From positions 186,001 through 250,000 of the forward strand of contig CAZIKF010000002.1 in the NCBI GenBank assembly GCA_964539825.1: 64,000 nucleotides of DNA, in the 5' to 3' direction. This document shows, in pieces, positions 26,620-34,796 of this stretch. The position numbers and the translations under genes were made by a program. The notes under the pieces were generated by a model. It saw only the letters and a program-made list of their open reading frames with translations, did not search any database and was not told where the DNA came from. Each line of letters starts with the position of its first letter. The first letter of the stretch is position 1. The DNA comes from CAZIKF01 sp964539825 (GTDB lineage: Bacteria > Muiribacteriota > UBA6191).

Positions 26620-27198
26620 ATGCATCTAGATTTTTGTGTAGTTGGGCTGGGCAACCCTGGACAGCAATATGAAAACACGAGACATAACGCGGGTTTTTTG
26701 GCTTTGGATTACATCAGAACCCAGTGGGGATTCAACCAGTATTCTCAAAATAAATACCACCAGGCGGCGGAATCTTCAGGTGACCTGGGGAGCCATAGAA
26801 TCCTGCTGCTAAAACCCCAGACCTATATGAACCTTTCCGGCAACTCACTCGTGAAGCTTAAATCCCAACTCTCCTCTTCTCAATTTATTATCTTATATGA
26901 TGATTTCGATCTTCCGCTGGGCTCGATGCGCATAAAATCGAAAGGCTCTGCCGGAACTCATAATGGAATGAAGTCCATTTTATCTCAGCTTCATTCAAAG
27001 GATGTCCCCCGAATTCGTATTGGGATCCATCCCCAGCATCCGCTAGCCGACGCTACGAAATTCGTTCTTAATCCTTTTACGAGATCAGAGTGGGAGTGTT
27101 TAGAGCCAGTATTTTCCAATATTATGAAGTCCCTTGAATATGTCTTCACGGGCTCACTCGAAAGGGCTGCCAGAGAATTCAACCGTAAAGCGCTCTGA
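26620..27198 (+). CDS. pth: Peptidyl-tRNA hydrolase
   Basis: A 192-residue enzyme of the bacterial Pth family. Motifs: VGLGNPGQQYENTRHNAGF at the N-terminus (with the catalytic His in TRHNAG, about residue 23), KPQTYMNLSG (about 66-75), YDDFDLPLGSMRIK and GTHNGMKSI. It releases tRNA from peptidyl-tRNA that drops off the ribosome. Length and spacing are normal. It follows the TPR gene by 5 bases, so expression is probably coupled to that gene. Confidence 0.97.
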   Translation: MHLDFCVVGLGNPGQQYENTRHNAGFLALDYIRTQWGFNQYSQNKYHQAAESSGDLGSHRILLLKPQTYMNLSGNSLVKLKSQLSSSQFIILYDDFDLPLGSMRIKSKGSAGTHNGMKSILSQLHSKDVPRIRIGIHPQHPLADATKFVLNPFTRSEWECLEPVFSNIMKSLEYVFTGSLERAAREFNRKAL

Positions 27199-27273
27199 TA
27201 ACGGTTTCACGTTATTGTAGAGAGTATGCCTTAATGCTATACTTGGCGGTGCCTGCCCTATAAGGGCTGGCCA

Positions 27274-28221
27274 ATGGAAATAGTTAAAATGGACCGACCT
27301 GCAGTAGAAGACAAACTAAACGAAGAATTGAATGTAGACGCCGAAGTGGACGTTGACTCCGAAGCGGATGTTGACCCCGGTGCTGATGAGGTAGCTCCTG
27401 AGCTAGCTGAAACTCAAGCCCCTTTCGATGTCAAAGAGCTTTCTGACGAAGACAAGGAGGACCTGCGCCTCTGGGAACAATACAAGAATCATGGCGATCC
27501 CAAAATGCGGGACCAACTGATTCTTAAGTATAGTCCTTTCGTGAAATATGTAGCCGGACGAATGGCGGTGAATCTTCCTTCAAATGTGGAGTATGAGGAT
27601 CTCGTAAGTTATGGGGTCTTTGGACTCATGGACGCCATTGAGAAATATGATCCTCAGCGGGCTGTCCAGTTCAAAACTTATGCTAAAACCCGAATCCGAG
27701 GCGCTATTCTCGATGAATTGCGAGTTCTTGACTGGACCCCTCGCTCGGTACGTCAAAAGGCCAAGAGACTTGAAAAAGCCTATGCCGAATTGGAATCGGA
27801 TTTAGGTCGCGAAGTTACTGATGAAGAGGTGGCCAAGCATCTGGAAATGGGGATGGATGAGTTTAAGAAACTGCTTGAAGAAACAAGACAGTCTCTTGTC
27901 CTTTCACTCGACGAATCAGATCCCGGGAATGAAAACAGTGCTCAGAGCCGACTTGATTTCTTTGAAGATTTGAATACCCCTACTCCTGAACAACGGGTGG
28001 GCACCAAGGAAATAAAGAAAATTCTGGCGGAGTCGATCAACAAACTCTCCGATCGAGAGAGGCTCGTTGTGACCTTGTATTATTTTGAAGAGCTTACTTC
28101 TAAAGAAATTGGAAGTATTTTGGGAGTATCAGATTCTCGTGTTTCTCAACTCCATACCAAGGCTATTCTAAGGCTACGAGGGCGTTTGAGTAAGAATAAA
28201 AAGCTATTACTTGAAGAGTAA
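27274..28221 (+). CDS. fliA: RNA polymerase sigma factor FliA/WhiG (sigma-28)
   Basis: A 315-residue sigma-70 family protein of the flagellar FliA/WhiG class. It has region 2 (LILKYSPFVKYVAGRMAVNLP, here given in parts; EDLVSYGVFGLMDAIEKYD; FKTYAKTRIRGAILDELR; LDWTPRSVRQKAK), region 3 (LGREVTDEEVAKHLEM) and region 4 (LSDRERLVVTLYYFEEL and LGVSDSRVSQLH). It has an unusual acidic N-terminal extension of about 45 residues with Asp/Glu/Val/Ala repeats (DAEVDVDSEADVDPGADE). In other bacteria this factor transcribes late flagellar and chemotaxis genes. Here it lies apart from the flhA-flhF cluster, after pth. Confidence 0.95.
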   Translation: MEIVKMDRPAVEDKLNEELNVDAEVDVDSEADVDPGADEVAPELAETQAPFDVKELSDEDKEDLRLWEQYKNHGDPKMRDQLILKYSPFVKYVAGRMAVNLPSNVEYEDLVSYGVFGLMDAIEKYDPQRAVQFKTYAKTRIRGAILDELRVLDWTPRSVRQKAKRLEKAYAELESDLGREVTDEEVAKHLEMGMDEFKKLLEETRQSLVLSLDESDPGNENSAQSRLDFFEDLNTPTPEQRVGTKEIKKILAESINKLSDRERLVVTLYYFEELTSKEIGSILGVSDSRVSQLHTKAILRLRGRLSKNKKLLLEE

Positions 28222-28301
28222 GTAGCTAATTCCCCATACAAATTTCACGGAATTTGGACATTTCCGTCAGGATTCGTTCAAAAATGGCCCCCAAAGATCA
28301 A

Positions 28302-28330
28302 TTGCCACCTGCTCCATTCCGATACATAAT
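28302..28330 (+). promoter_or_regulatory. Possible sigma-70-type promoter upstream of the 105-residue gene
   Basis: TTGCCA (28302-28307), a 17-base spacer and CATAAT (28325-28330), about 50 bases before the ATG at 28380. Confidence 0.45.
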
Positions 28331-28379
28331 ATAGATAGGGGATAAATTTTTCCCATTTTTCGATAGGCAGGAAAAGCTA

Positions 28380-28697
28380 ATGACTATTACTCCGCTCGAC
28401 ATACAGACCTCTGTCAGCGGCTCTCAATCAGTTTCGGAGGCCCGGGGAAAAGAACAGGCAACCGAAAATATTCGGCAAAACAACCCGCAGGGCGAGATCA
28501 AGGATATGGAGAAGAAAAACCTTGAAGAGGTCAACAAATATGACCCGGACCAGGGAATCAATCCAGATGAAGAAAGGGAAAAACAAGAAGCCGAAGCAAA
28601 GAGGAAAGAAGAAGAAGAAGAAGAAGCAAAGAGGAAGAAAAACAGCAAACCCTTATCGGATGGAATCAGGGGACTAAAACTTGATTTTAAAGCCTAA
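28380..28697 (+). CDS. Highly charged small protein, unknown
   Basis: A 105-residue protein. The first third is Ser/Gln-rich and the last half is a Lys/Glu-rich predicted coiled helix (EEREKQEAEAKRKEEEEEE). No signal or membrane segment. The ATG is preceded by CAGGAAAAG. It has its own promoter candidate and follows the flagellar sigma factor by 158 bases, so a link with flagella is possible but not shown. The complementary strand also has an open frame (Ser/Phe-rich), which is a shadow of the GAA/GAG codons. Low-complexity composition makes homology calls unsafe. Confidence 0.5.
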   Translation: MTITPLDIQTSVSGSQSVSEARGKEQATENIRQNNPQGEIKDMEKKNLEEVNKYDPDQGINPDEEREKQEAEAKRKEEEEEEAKRKKNSKPLSDGIRGLKLDFKA

Positions 28698-29172
28698 TTC
28701 AAGTGAAAATTCAGATACTACTTTGCATCTGGGCTATCTCTATTTTCTCTTTATTGCCCAGGAAAGCGTAATTGGCGGCTGTCTAATCGTGGACAGGGAC
28801 GGATTTCCCCAGGATTTTCGCTATTCTCTGGCAACTCACCCGGAACCACTGCAAAAAGCGCTCTATGGCCAATGCCTTCAGCCCTATCTCATTGAATCCA
28901 TGACAACCTCATTAGTGAGTGAATTGGTCTGTACCCCATCACTTTTCTTGACCAATTACAGATACTCTTATTCCCCGGAATCCATGCCCTTTCCAATCTT
29001 CTACCTCGATCTTTCCGATCCTGAGCAACGTAAAACCTTGGCACTAAATGAAATGCCCCTCGAACCGCCTGCTGCTAATTACACAGACGAGATCAAGTTT
29101 TCCTCCGAAGAGCCCTTCGCACGGCTCGAGGAAGCACTGACACTTCTGCGTGAGGATAAGAGTGAATCCTGA
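28681..29172 (+). CDS. Hypothetical protein
   Basis: A protein of up to 163 residues if it starts at TTG 28681, which overlaps the previous gene by 17 bases and has CAGGGGAC upstream. The next ATG in frame is far inside, so the start is uncertain. No signal peptide. The hydrophobic first half (LHLGYLYFLFIAQESVIGGC) may be a buried strand-helix region rather than a membrane segment. No recognised family. It overlaps the next gene, so the three small genes after the sigma factor look like one unit. Confidence 0.5.
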   Translation: MILKPNSSENSDTTLHLGYLYFLFIAQESVIGGCLIVDRDGFPQDFRYSLATHPEPLQKALYGQCLQPYLIESMTTSLVSELVCTPSLFLTNYRYSYSPESMPFPIFYLDLSDPEQRKTLALNEMPLEPPAANYTDEIKFSSEEPFARLEEALTLLREDKSES

Positions 29173-29731
29173 TCAAGAAGTTGCCTCCGGCATTTACGGC
29201 ATACGGACCCGCACGCTGAAAACTGGGAATCTTAAGCTCAATCCAAAGAGTATCAGCATCGCCATAAAACTACCGATTAACTCCATTTCTCCAGAAACTC
29301 CTGCACTTTTAAACAAAATAGAGAATCCCGACTGTCTCCCTCTTGGAGTTTCCTGTAGAAAACCTCTGGGTCCTCTTAATGTTAAAGCCCAAACCTCTAC
29401 TGTAGAGGATCCATACCAAAGAGAATTTCACCCTTGGATTCAAAGGGAGCTTGAGGTATTCTTCCCCATCCCAAAGTCAGATCCCAATGCAGACTCCGAA
29501 ACACTCATTGCAGGAATAAGAGATAAGTTTCCAGCTATTCACCCCAGGGACATCCATATTCTACAAGTCTATCCACGCTTTCCCTTAGGACGTATCTGCA
29601 GGGAAAAAATTGATGATAAGAATCTCTATGCAACATTTGAGCTTCCGGGAAGACCAACAAAAGTAGTTACCAGAGTTTATTTTCTGGATCGAAAGATCCG
29701 AAAGATACTGAATACGGATATTTCAATTTAA
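29162..29731 (+). CDS. Hypothetical protein
   Basis: A protein of about 189 residues starting at GTG 29162, preceded by AGGA. An earlier GTG at 29150 is possible. It overlaps the end of the preceding gene by 11 bases. Soluble, basic first half and a more structured second half (HPWIQRELEVFFPIPKSD, then FPAIHPRDIHILQVYPRF, then ATFELPGRPTKVVTRVYFLD). I recognise no family or motif. Confidence 0.5.
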   Translation: MNPDQEVASGIYGIRTRTLKTGNLKLNPKSISIAIKLPINSISPETPALLNKIENPDCLPLGVSCRKPLGPLNVKAQTSTVEDPYQREFHPWIQRELEVFFPIPKSDPNADSETLIAGIRDKFPAIHPRDIHILQVYPRFPLGRICREKIDDKNLYATFELPGRPTKVVTRVYFLDRKIRKILNTDISI

Positions 29732-29826
29732 GGTTGAATCAAGCCCCAGCAACTCAAGGGAGCAAAAGAAACATTTCCCAAAATTCATAGTTTTACCGAA
29801 ATCTTCGATACCTCTATGACTTTGCT

Positions 29827-29855
29827 TTGGAAAAGCTTAAAAAGCCGGGTATAAT
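29827..29855 (+). promoter_or_regulatory. Sigma-70-type promoter for the phosphodiester glycosidase gene
   Basis: TTGGAA (29827-29832), a 17-base spacer and a perfect TATAAT (29850-29855). The start would fall near 29862, giving a very short leader before the ATG at 29874. Confidence 0.65.
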
Positions 29856-29873
29856 GAACCGATACAGAGAAGT

Positions 29874-31451
29874 ATGAACAAAAAACCACTATTTTTCCTG
29901 TTTTTTGTATCATTGGTGATATTCTTTCTTTTCTTTCAGGATACCGGAGGAAGCAAAAAGGTTCCTCTACTCCTGAAAAGTCCGGAGGATGTACGCCAAA
30001 ATCGGCTACGTAGCGTAGAAAGTGTTTCTGAGAAGGAACATGTCCTTAGTCTGGTCTTTCGATTTCGCAAAGACGCATCCTATGAAATTCAATATGATCC
30101 GCAAGAGTCCAGACTTGTCCTATACCTTTACAATATCTCCAAAAGGAGTTTTAAGCGATTTCTCAAAATGGAAAAGGAATACTTTGAGAAAATCCTCCTT
30201 TCCTATTCTAAAGATCATGTTTATAGGATCATTTTCCAACTAAAGAAACACATTATTCCTCTACCCTACGCCTCGAGAGGCAGAACCAATCCCCTGAGAC
30301 TTTCCTTTTCTCGAGAGCATAGAGATAAAGAGACCTTTAAGAAAATTCCAAAGGTTGAGCTGAAGTTCTCGCCTACTCTCTCCCACCTTTCTAAAAATTA
30401 CCGCAAGCCAACGGTTCCACGAGTTCAAAAATATTTGACGCAGGTCAGGGTTGTGGACTTCAGGCAAGAGGCGATTGAACCTGGAATTCAGCACTTTAAC
30501 TTCCGTACAGCACACCCGGTAAATGATGCTTATGGATTTAAGATCAATCGTTCCCACCTGGATGAAAGATTCACGATTGCCCTGGGTAAGGAACAGCTTC
30601 TTGGTGTAGATACCTTGAGTAGCATGTCCAGAGCTAACCAGGCCCTGGTAGGTATAAACGGATCCTATTTTATGTCCAATGGCGATCCTATAGGACTACT
30701 CATTCGAGACTTCCGACTCTTGAGCGCTCCAGTTTTACTTCGTTCTTGTTTCGGAATATTGGACAACGGCAAGGCATTCATCGGACGGCCTGAATTTCAA
30801 GGTGAAATCGTCACAGAACATGGGATTCTGAAACTCGAAGGTCTCAACCAGGTTTCACGCTCCAATGCCACTCTACTGTTTACACCGGAGTTCGGCCTGA
30901 GGACCCCTGTACAATCGGGCACCCTACAGGTCTCCATCAAAAATAATGAAATTGTAAAAATAAGCCGGGATTCTCTAACGATTCCCCGAGATGGCTTCAT
31001 CATCAGAGTCTCACCTTCTCGATTCCCCTGGATCACGATGCTGCAGACTTTTTCACGGGTGGTTCTTTCCTACGGACTTACTCCCCCCTGGACAAGGATG
31101 AAACACGGCCTGGGAGGAGGACCAAGACTGCTGGAATCGGGTCGGTTCACCCTTGAAGATCCAGAACATTTTAAAAAGAACTTTCTATCAACGAGGGCCC
31201 CTCGCTCAGCGGTGGGGATTGACGAACTTGGAAACGTAATCTTTTTAGTTGTGGATGGCCGCCGCGAAGATTCACCCGGACTGAACATTCGGGAATTGGC
31301 AGAAGTCATGAAACGAATTGGTTCCCATCATGCTCTCAACCTTGATGGAGGGGGATCCAGTACGCTTTATTTCGATGGAAAAATCCTCAATAGACCCTCG
31401 GATGGCTCCGAAAGAAAGCTCTCCAATGCTCTTCTTGTTCTAAGACGATAA
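29874..31451 (+). CDS. Phosphodiester glycosidase (NAGPA domain) family protein, membrane-anchored
   Basis: A 525-residue protein with an N-terminal membrane anchor or signal (FFLFFVSLVIFFLFFQ). A first beta-rich domain follows (about 40-170; AMIN-like pattern LSLVFRFRKDASYEIQYD, RLVLYLYN, YRIIFQL). The C-terminal domain (about 230-525) is of the NAGPA/phosphodiester glycosidase type: LVGINGSYFMSNGDPIGLL, GGGPRLL, RSAVGID, VVDGRREDSPGLNIRELAE and LNLDGGGSSTLY. In known members this domain removes GlcNAc from phosphodiester links or acts on cell-wall glycans. It is probably periplasmic and may act on envelope polysaccharide. AMIN plus NAGPA is a plausible wall-targeting pair. Confidence 0.82.
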   Translation: MNKKPLFFLFFVSLVIFFLFFQDTGGSKKVPLLLKSPEDVRQNRLRSVESVSEKEHVLSLVFRFRKDASYEIQYDPQESRLVLYLYNISKRSFKRFLKMEKEYFEKILLSYSKDHVYRIIFQLKKHIIPLPYASRGRTNPLRLSFSREHRDKETFKKIPKVELKFSPTLSHLSKNYRKPTVPRVQKYLTQVRVVDFRQEAIEPGIQHFNFRTAHPVNDAYGFKINRSHLDERFTIALGKEQLLGVDTLSSMSRANQALVGINGSYFMSNGDPIGLLIRDFRLLSAPVLLRSCFGILDNGKAFIGRPEFQGEIVTEHGILKLEGLNQVSRSNATLLFTPEFGLRTPVQSGTLQVSIKNNEIVKISRDSLTIPRDGFIIRVSPSRFPWITMLQTFSRVVLSYGLTPPWTRMKHGLGGGPRLLESGRFTLEDPEHFKKNFLSTRAPRSAVGIDELGNVIFLVVDGRREDSPGLNIRELAEVMKRIGSHHALNLDGGGSSTLYFDGKILNRPSDGSERKLSNALLVLRR

Positions 31452-31574
31452 GCTCAATCGAACATTTCTCAAGTACTCAATAGAGCTTTTGTTGTGCGAA
31501 TGAAAAATCCAAAGAATTACTCCAGCGAGTAGGTTATCCCTCAAATCTGGCACGGCGATAATCAAATCAAGTAG

Positions 31575-31597
31575 CCCCCTCCAAAGAAGGGGGTTTT
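31575..31597 (+). terminator. Rho-independent terminator-like hairpin before mlaE
   Basis: CCCCCT (31575-31580) pairs with AGGGGG (31588-31593), loop of seven, then TTTT. It would end the glycosidase transcript. It lies only 14 bases before the mlaE ATG, so it could also act as an attenuator. Confidence 0.7.
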
Positions 31598-31611
31598 GCC
31601 TGATACAAATA

Positions 31612-32424
31612 ATGCCAATGAGTATTCTATATCGCACCTTCCAGGTTCCCGGCGCATATATTCTCCGGGCAATCAATAGTTTTGGAGAAGTTACGATTCT
31701 TTCTATCCAAAGCTTTTATTGGATGTTCAAGGGAAAGGTTTTTTCACCCCACTTCATGCAGACACTCAACGTTGTGGGAGTTCAGTCACTACCACTAATC
31801 TCCTTTACTGCACTTTTCTCCGGAATGGTTCTGGTTGTTCAAGTAGGAAATCAGTTTATGGAACTGGGAGCTGAAACTTACATAGGCGGCGTGGTTGGAC
31901 TTTCACTTACCAGGGAACTATCCCCCCTGATGGTATCTATCATTCTCGCGGCAAGAATCGGAAGCTCAATGGCCGCAGAATTAGGAACCATGAAAGTGAC
32001 TGAGCAAATTGACGCACTGGAAGTTATGGCGACTAATCCAGTTCACTTCCTTGTGGTGCCGAGAATTCTGGCCTGCATGTTCTTCACTCCTGTTCTGGTG
32101 ATTTACTCGAACGTTGTTGGCATTCTGGGTGGCCTGGGGGTCGCTGTGTTTCAGATTGGCTGTAACTACCATTTGTTTGTGGAAAGCCTGGTCAACATGG
32201 TAGACATCAGCGATCTGATATCAGGACTTATCAAAAGTACTGCTTTTGGCTTTATCGTAGCTCTTGTTGGGTGTTACAAAGGCTTGAGTACCCGTGGGGG
32301 AGCTAAAGGGGTGGGATCAGCAACAACACAGTCAGTTGTGGTCATTATCACAAGTATTCTCGTGTTCAACTACTTCTTCTCTCTGGCATTTTTCGCATTT
32401 CTGAAACTAACGGACCGGATGTAA
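31612..32424 (+). CDS. mlaE: MlaE/YrbE family ABC permease
   Basis: A 270-residue inner-membrane permease of the MlaE family. It has the family's core helices and motifs: FTALFSGMVLVVQVGNQF, GVVGLSLTRELSPLM, ARIGSSMAAELGTMKVTEQIDAL, and the C-terminal segment with KSTAFGFIVALVGCYKG. Together with MlaF and MlaD-type proteins it moves phospholipids between inner and outer membrane. The start at 31612 has no strong ribosome site, and the ATG at 31618 is an alternative. It runs directly into mlaF with no gap. Confidence 0.93.
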   Translation: MPMSILYRTFQVPGAYILRAINSFGEVTILSIQSFYWMFKGKVFSPHFMQTLNVVGVQSLPLISFTALFSGMVLVVQVGNQFMELGAETYIGGVVGLSLTRELSPLMVSIILAARIGSSMAAELGTMKVTEQIDALEVMATNPVHFLVVPRILACMFFTPVLVIYSNVVGILGGLGVAVFQIGCNYHLFVESLVNMVDISDLISGLIKSTAFGFIVALVGCYKGLSTRGGAKGVGSATTQSVVVIITSILVFNYFFSLAFFAFLKLTDRM

Positions 32425-33207
32425 ATGGAACCAGTCATACGACTTGAGAATGTCTATAAATCCTTCGGAGACAAGCATGTTCTCCAGGGTGTTTCTCTGG
32501 AAATTTACAAGGGAGAGACCTTTGTAATCCTGGGTCCAAGCGGATGCGGAAAGAGTGTAACCCTAAAAATAATCACTGGCCTTCTGGAGCCTGATGCTGG
32601 AGAAGTCTTTGTGGATGGCAGGGACATTCTCAGAATTAAAGAGCCTGAGCTCAATGAAATCCGAAGACAAATGGGAATGCTATTTCAAAATGCGGCCCTG
32701 TTTGATTCTCTAACCGTAGCCGAAAACGTGGGCTTTGGGTTGAATCAGATGGGAACTATGGACCCTGAAGAAATCGCTCGTCGTGTTTCCCGCAATCTAG
32801 AACTCGTAGGTCTAAGCGGAATCGAGGAAATAATGCCTTCAGAGCTCTCGGGTGGAATGAGGAAACGTGTTGGATTAGCTCGTGCAATAGCCCTACATCC
32901 ACGCCTCATCATTTATGATGAACCCACCACTGGGCTGGATCCGATTGTAGCAACGGAGATCGATCAACTGGTGGTTAAACTGCAACGTGAGTTAAATGCC
33001 ACCTCCGTGGTCATCACCCATGACTTAAATTCCGCGTTCAGGGTCGCTGACCGAATGGGGCTCCATTTTGACGGAAAAATCTGGGAAATTTCAGACCCAG
33101 ACACCTTCCGAAACTCTAAGAATCCATTTGTCCAAAGATTCCTAAAGGGCGAACCTGAGATCAAGGATAATCATAGAATTTATGAATTTAAGGGACGATT
33201 CGTATGA
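32425..33207 (+). CDS. mlaF: MlaF-type ABC ATPase
   Basis: A 260-residue ATPase with Walker A GPSGCGKS (37-44), the MlaF-type signature LSGGMRKRV, Walker B LIIYDEP and switch VITHD. LSGGM rather than LSGGQ is typical of the Mce/Mla import-type group. The gene begins right after mlaE and overlaps the MCE gene by four bases, so all three are co-translated. It powers lipid transport by the MlaE dimer. Confidence 0.95.
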   Translation: MEPVIRLENVYKSFGDKHVLQGVSLEIYKGETFVILGPSGCGKSVTLKIITGLLEPDAGEVFVDGRDILRIKEPELNEIRRQMGMLFQNAALFDSLTVAENVGFGLNQMGTMDPEEIARRVSRNLELVGLSGIEEIMPSELSGGMRKRVGLARAIALHPRLIIYDEPTTGLDPIVATEIDQLVVKLQRELNATSVVITHDLNSAFRVADRMGLHFDGKIWEISDPDTFRNSKNPFVQRFLKGEPEIKDNHRIYEFKGRFV

Positions 33208-34607
33208 GAAGGGATCATCTTGAACTAAAAGTCGGGATTGTTAGTTGTATTGCCTTGTTAATGACCGCTGCATTAATTCTTGTTGTCGAGGATTGGAATC
33301 TGTTCCAGGGTGACTATATTGTCAGGGTTGGGTTTCCTGACGCTGAACTTCTCCTTGAAGGCGCGAATGTAAATATGTCTGGTGTGAAAATTGGAAAGGT
33401 CAGCGCGATGTACATTAACTTGCGCCCCTCGGATCAGCAGAAGGTCATCATAGATCTACAGGTTTATAATGAACATCGAATTCCCGACGACGCCTCCTTT
33501 CAAATTACGAGTTCTGGATTCTTTGGTACTCATTACGTAAGAATTTCTCCTCCTACAAAAGTTCCAAAAAACGGATTCACTTTCATTGATCCAACCATTA
33601 CCAGGATCTACCAGGGAAGCTCCACTACAAATATCGAACAGCTCCTGAATCGGGGGAGAGGTGCGCTAGAGCGTATTCAGTCCATCCTGGATCATGTCAA
33701 TGATGTTGTAGGAAATGAAAATACTAAAAAGGACATTCATTCTATTGTGTCAAACTTCAGGAGCTCATCAGAGTCCTTCAGGGATGTACTTGGCGAATTG
33801 AAAACCGATTTTCATCTTGTTTCCCAGGATGTACTCGCTGTCACCTCTCATTTGAAAAAGATCATGAACCTGCGGGAGGGTCACATACTCAAGACCCTGG
33901 AAAGCGCGGAGGCAATTACGGCAAACCTCAGAGAAATCACGAGTAGTAATCGAGAACGAATTTCACACATCCTGAAGAAAATTGATTCTATCGCCAGTGG
34001 AATCGATGATGACGGTCAATTCAAAGAAGCCATGCAAAGAGTTCGGGAGAACTTTGTTCGGGTGAGTGAAAATGTGGTTGAAGTGACCGGTAGAGCACAA
34101 GATATCATTGAAAATCCAGCCCTTGAAACCAAGCTTCATGGCGCGATTGACTCCGCTACAAATGCTGCCAACGCACTCGCCGACATTAAGCATGATCTCT
34201 ATTCTATAGACACACGATTCTCAACCAGGGCACTCTACAATCCCTCGGATGGAAACTTTGAAAGCAGTTTTTACCTGGATACGACATTTAAAAATAAGTA
34301 TCTCTTAAAGATTGGTTTGGAGAACCGCGATCCGGAACCAGGAGTTACCCTTATCCATGGAGGAATTCACCGCTATGGCATGTCCTTTCGCGCTGGTCTG
34401 ACTAGAGATAAATTTGGTCTTGGAATTGAAAAATCTCTGCTCGGAGATCGTCTTCAAATTGGTCTTGAGTCCTATGATCTCAACGACCCGGTCCACAGGA
34501 TTTTCGCCCTGCTCAGAATGAACGATCATACTGCGTTTATGATGAAATGGGATGATTTGGAAAGTGCAAGTTCAGATTTCCGCATTGGACTCCATCACAC
34601 ATTCTGA
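33204..34607 (+). CDS. mlaD: MlaD-type MCE domain protein with C-terminal beta-rich domain
   Basis: A 467-residue protein. One N-terminal membrane segment (about 11-27), an MCE domain (about 30-125; LLEGANVNMSGVKIGKV and FFGTHYVRISP), a long helical segment (about 140-330) and a C-terminal region of alternating strands (about 340-467) ending in Phe (FRIGLHHTF). Canonical E. coli MlaD is about 183 residues. The extra helix could span the periplasm as in PqiB or LetB-like proteins. The final strands with terminal Phe look like an outer-membrane beta element. This would let one protein bridge both membranes. The bridging role is inference. Confidence 0.85.
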   Translation: MRRDHLELKVGIVSCIALLMTAALILVVEDWNLFQGDYIVRVGFPDAELLLEGANVNMSGVKIGKVSAMYINLRPSDQQKVIIDLQVYNEHRIPDDASFQITSSGFFGTHYVRISPPTKVPKNGFTFIDPTITRIYQGSSTTNIEQLLNRGRGALERIQSILDHVNDVVGNENTKKDIHSIVSNFRSSSESFRDVLGELKTDFHLVSQDVLAVTSHLKKIMNLREGHILKTLESAEAITANLREITSSNRERISHILKKIDSIASGIDDDGQFKEAMQRVRENFVRVSENVVEVTGRAQDIIENPALETKLHGAIDSATNAANALADIKHDLYSIDTRFSTRALYNPSDGNFESSFYLDTTFKNKYLLKIGLENRDPEPGVTLIHGGIHRYGMSFRAGLTRDKFGLGIEKSLLGDRLQIGLESYDLNDPVHRIFALLRMNDHTAFMMKWDDLESASSDFRIGLHHTF

Positions 34608-34796
34608 AACCAGCTTCTTGTGGTGCTAGTGAGGTAAGTCGTGACTAAGTGTTTCCAGCCTTTCCTCTTTCCCATTCCCCCTTCCCTTGCTATAATCCCT
34701 TTGAATTGGAGAAGTAATACAAAAAACATACTTTATTGTTTTTTTTTGGCCGATTAGAGCTGTATTGATCCTCTTTAAGTTAATGTAGGAAGGTCC

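Noticed and set aside
28424..28648. Ser/Phe-rich minus-strand frame
   Set aside because: Antisense of the Lys/Glu-rich gene at 28380. Composition explained by GAA/GAG codons.
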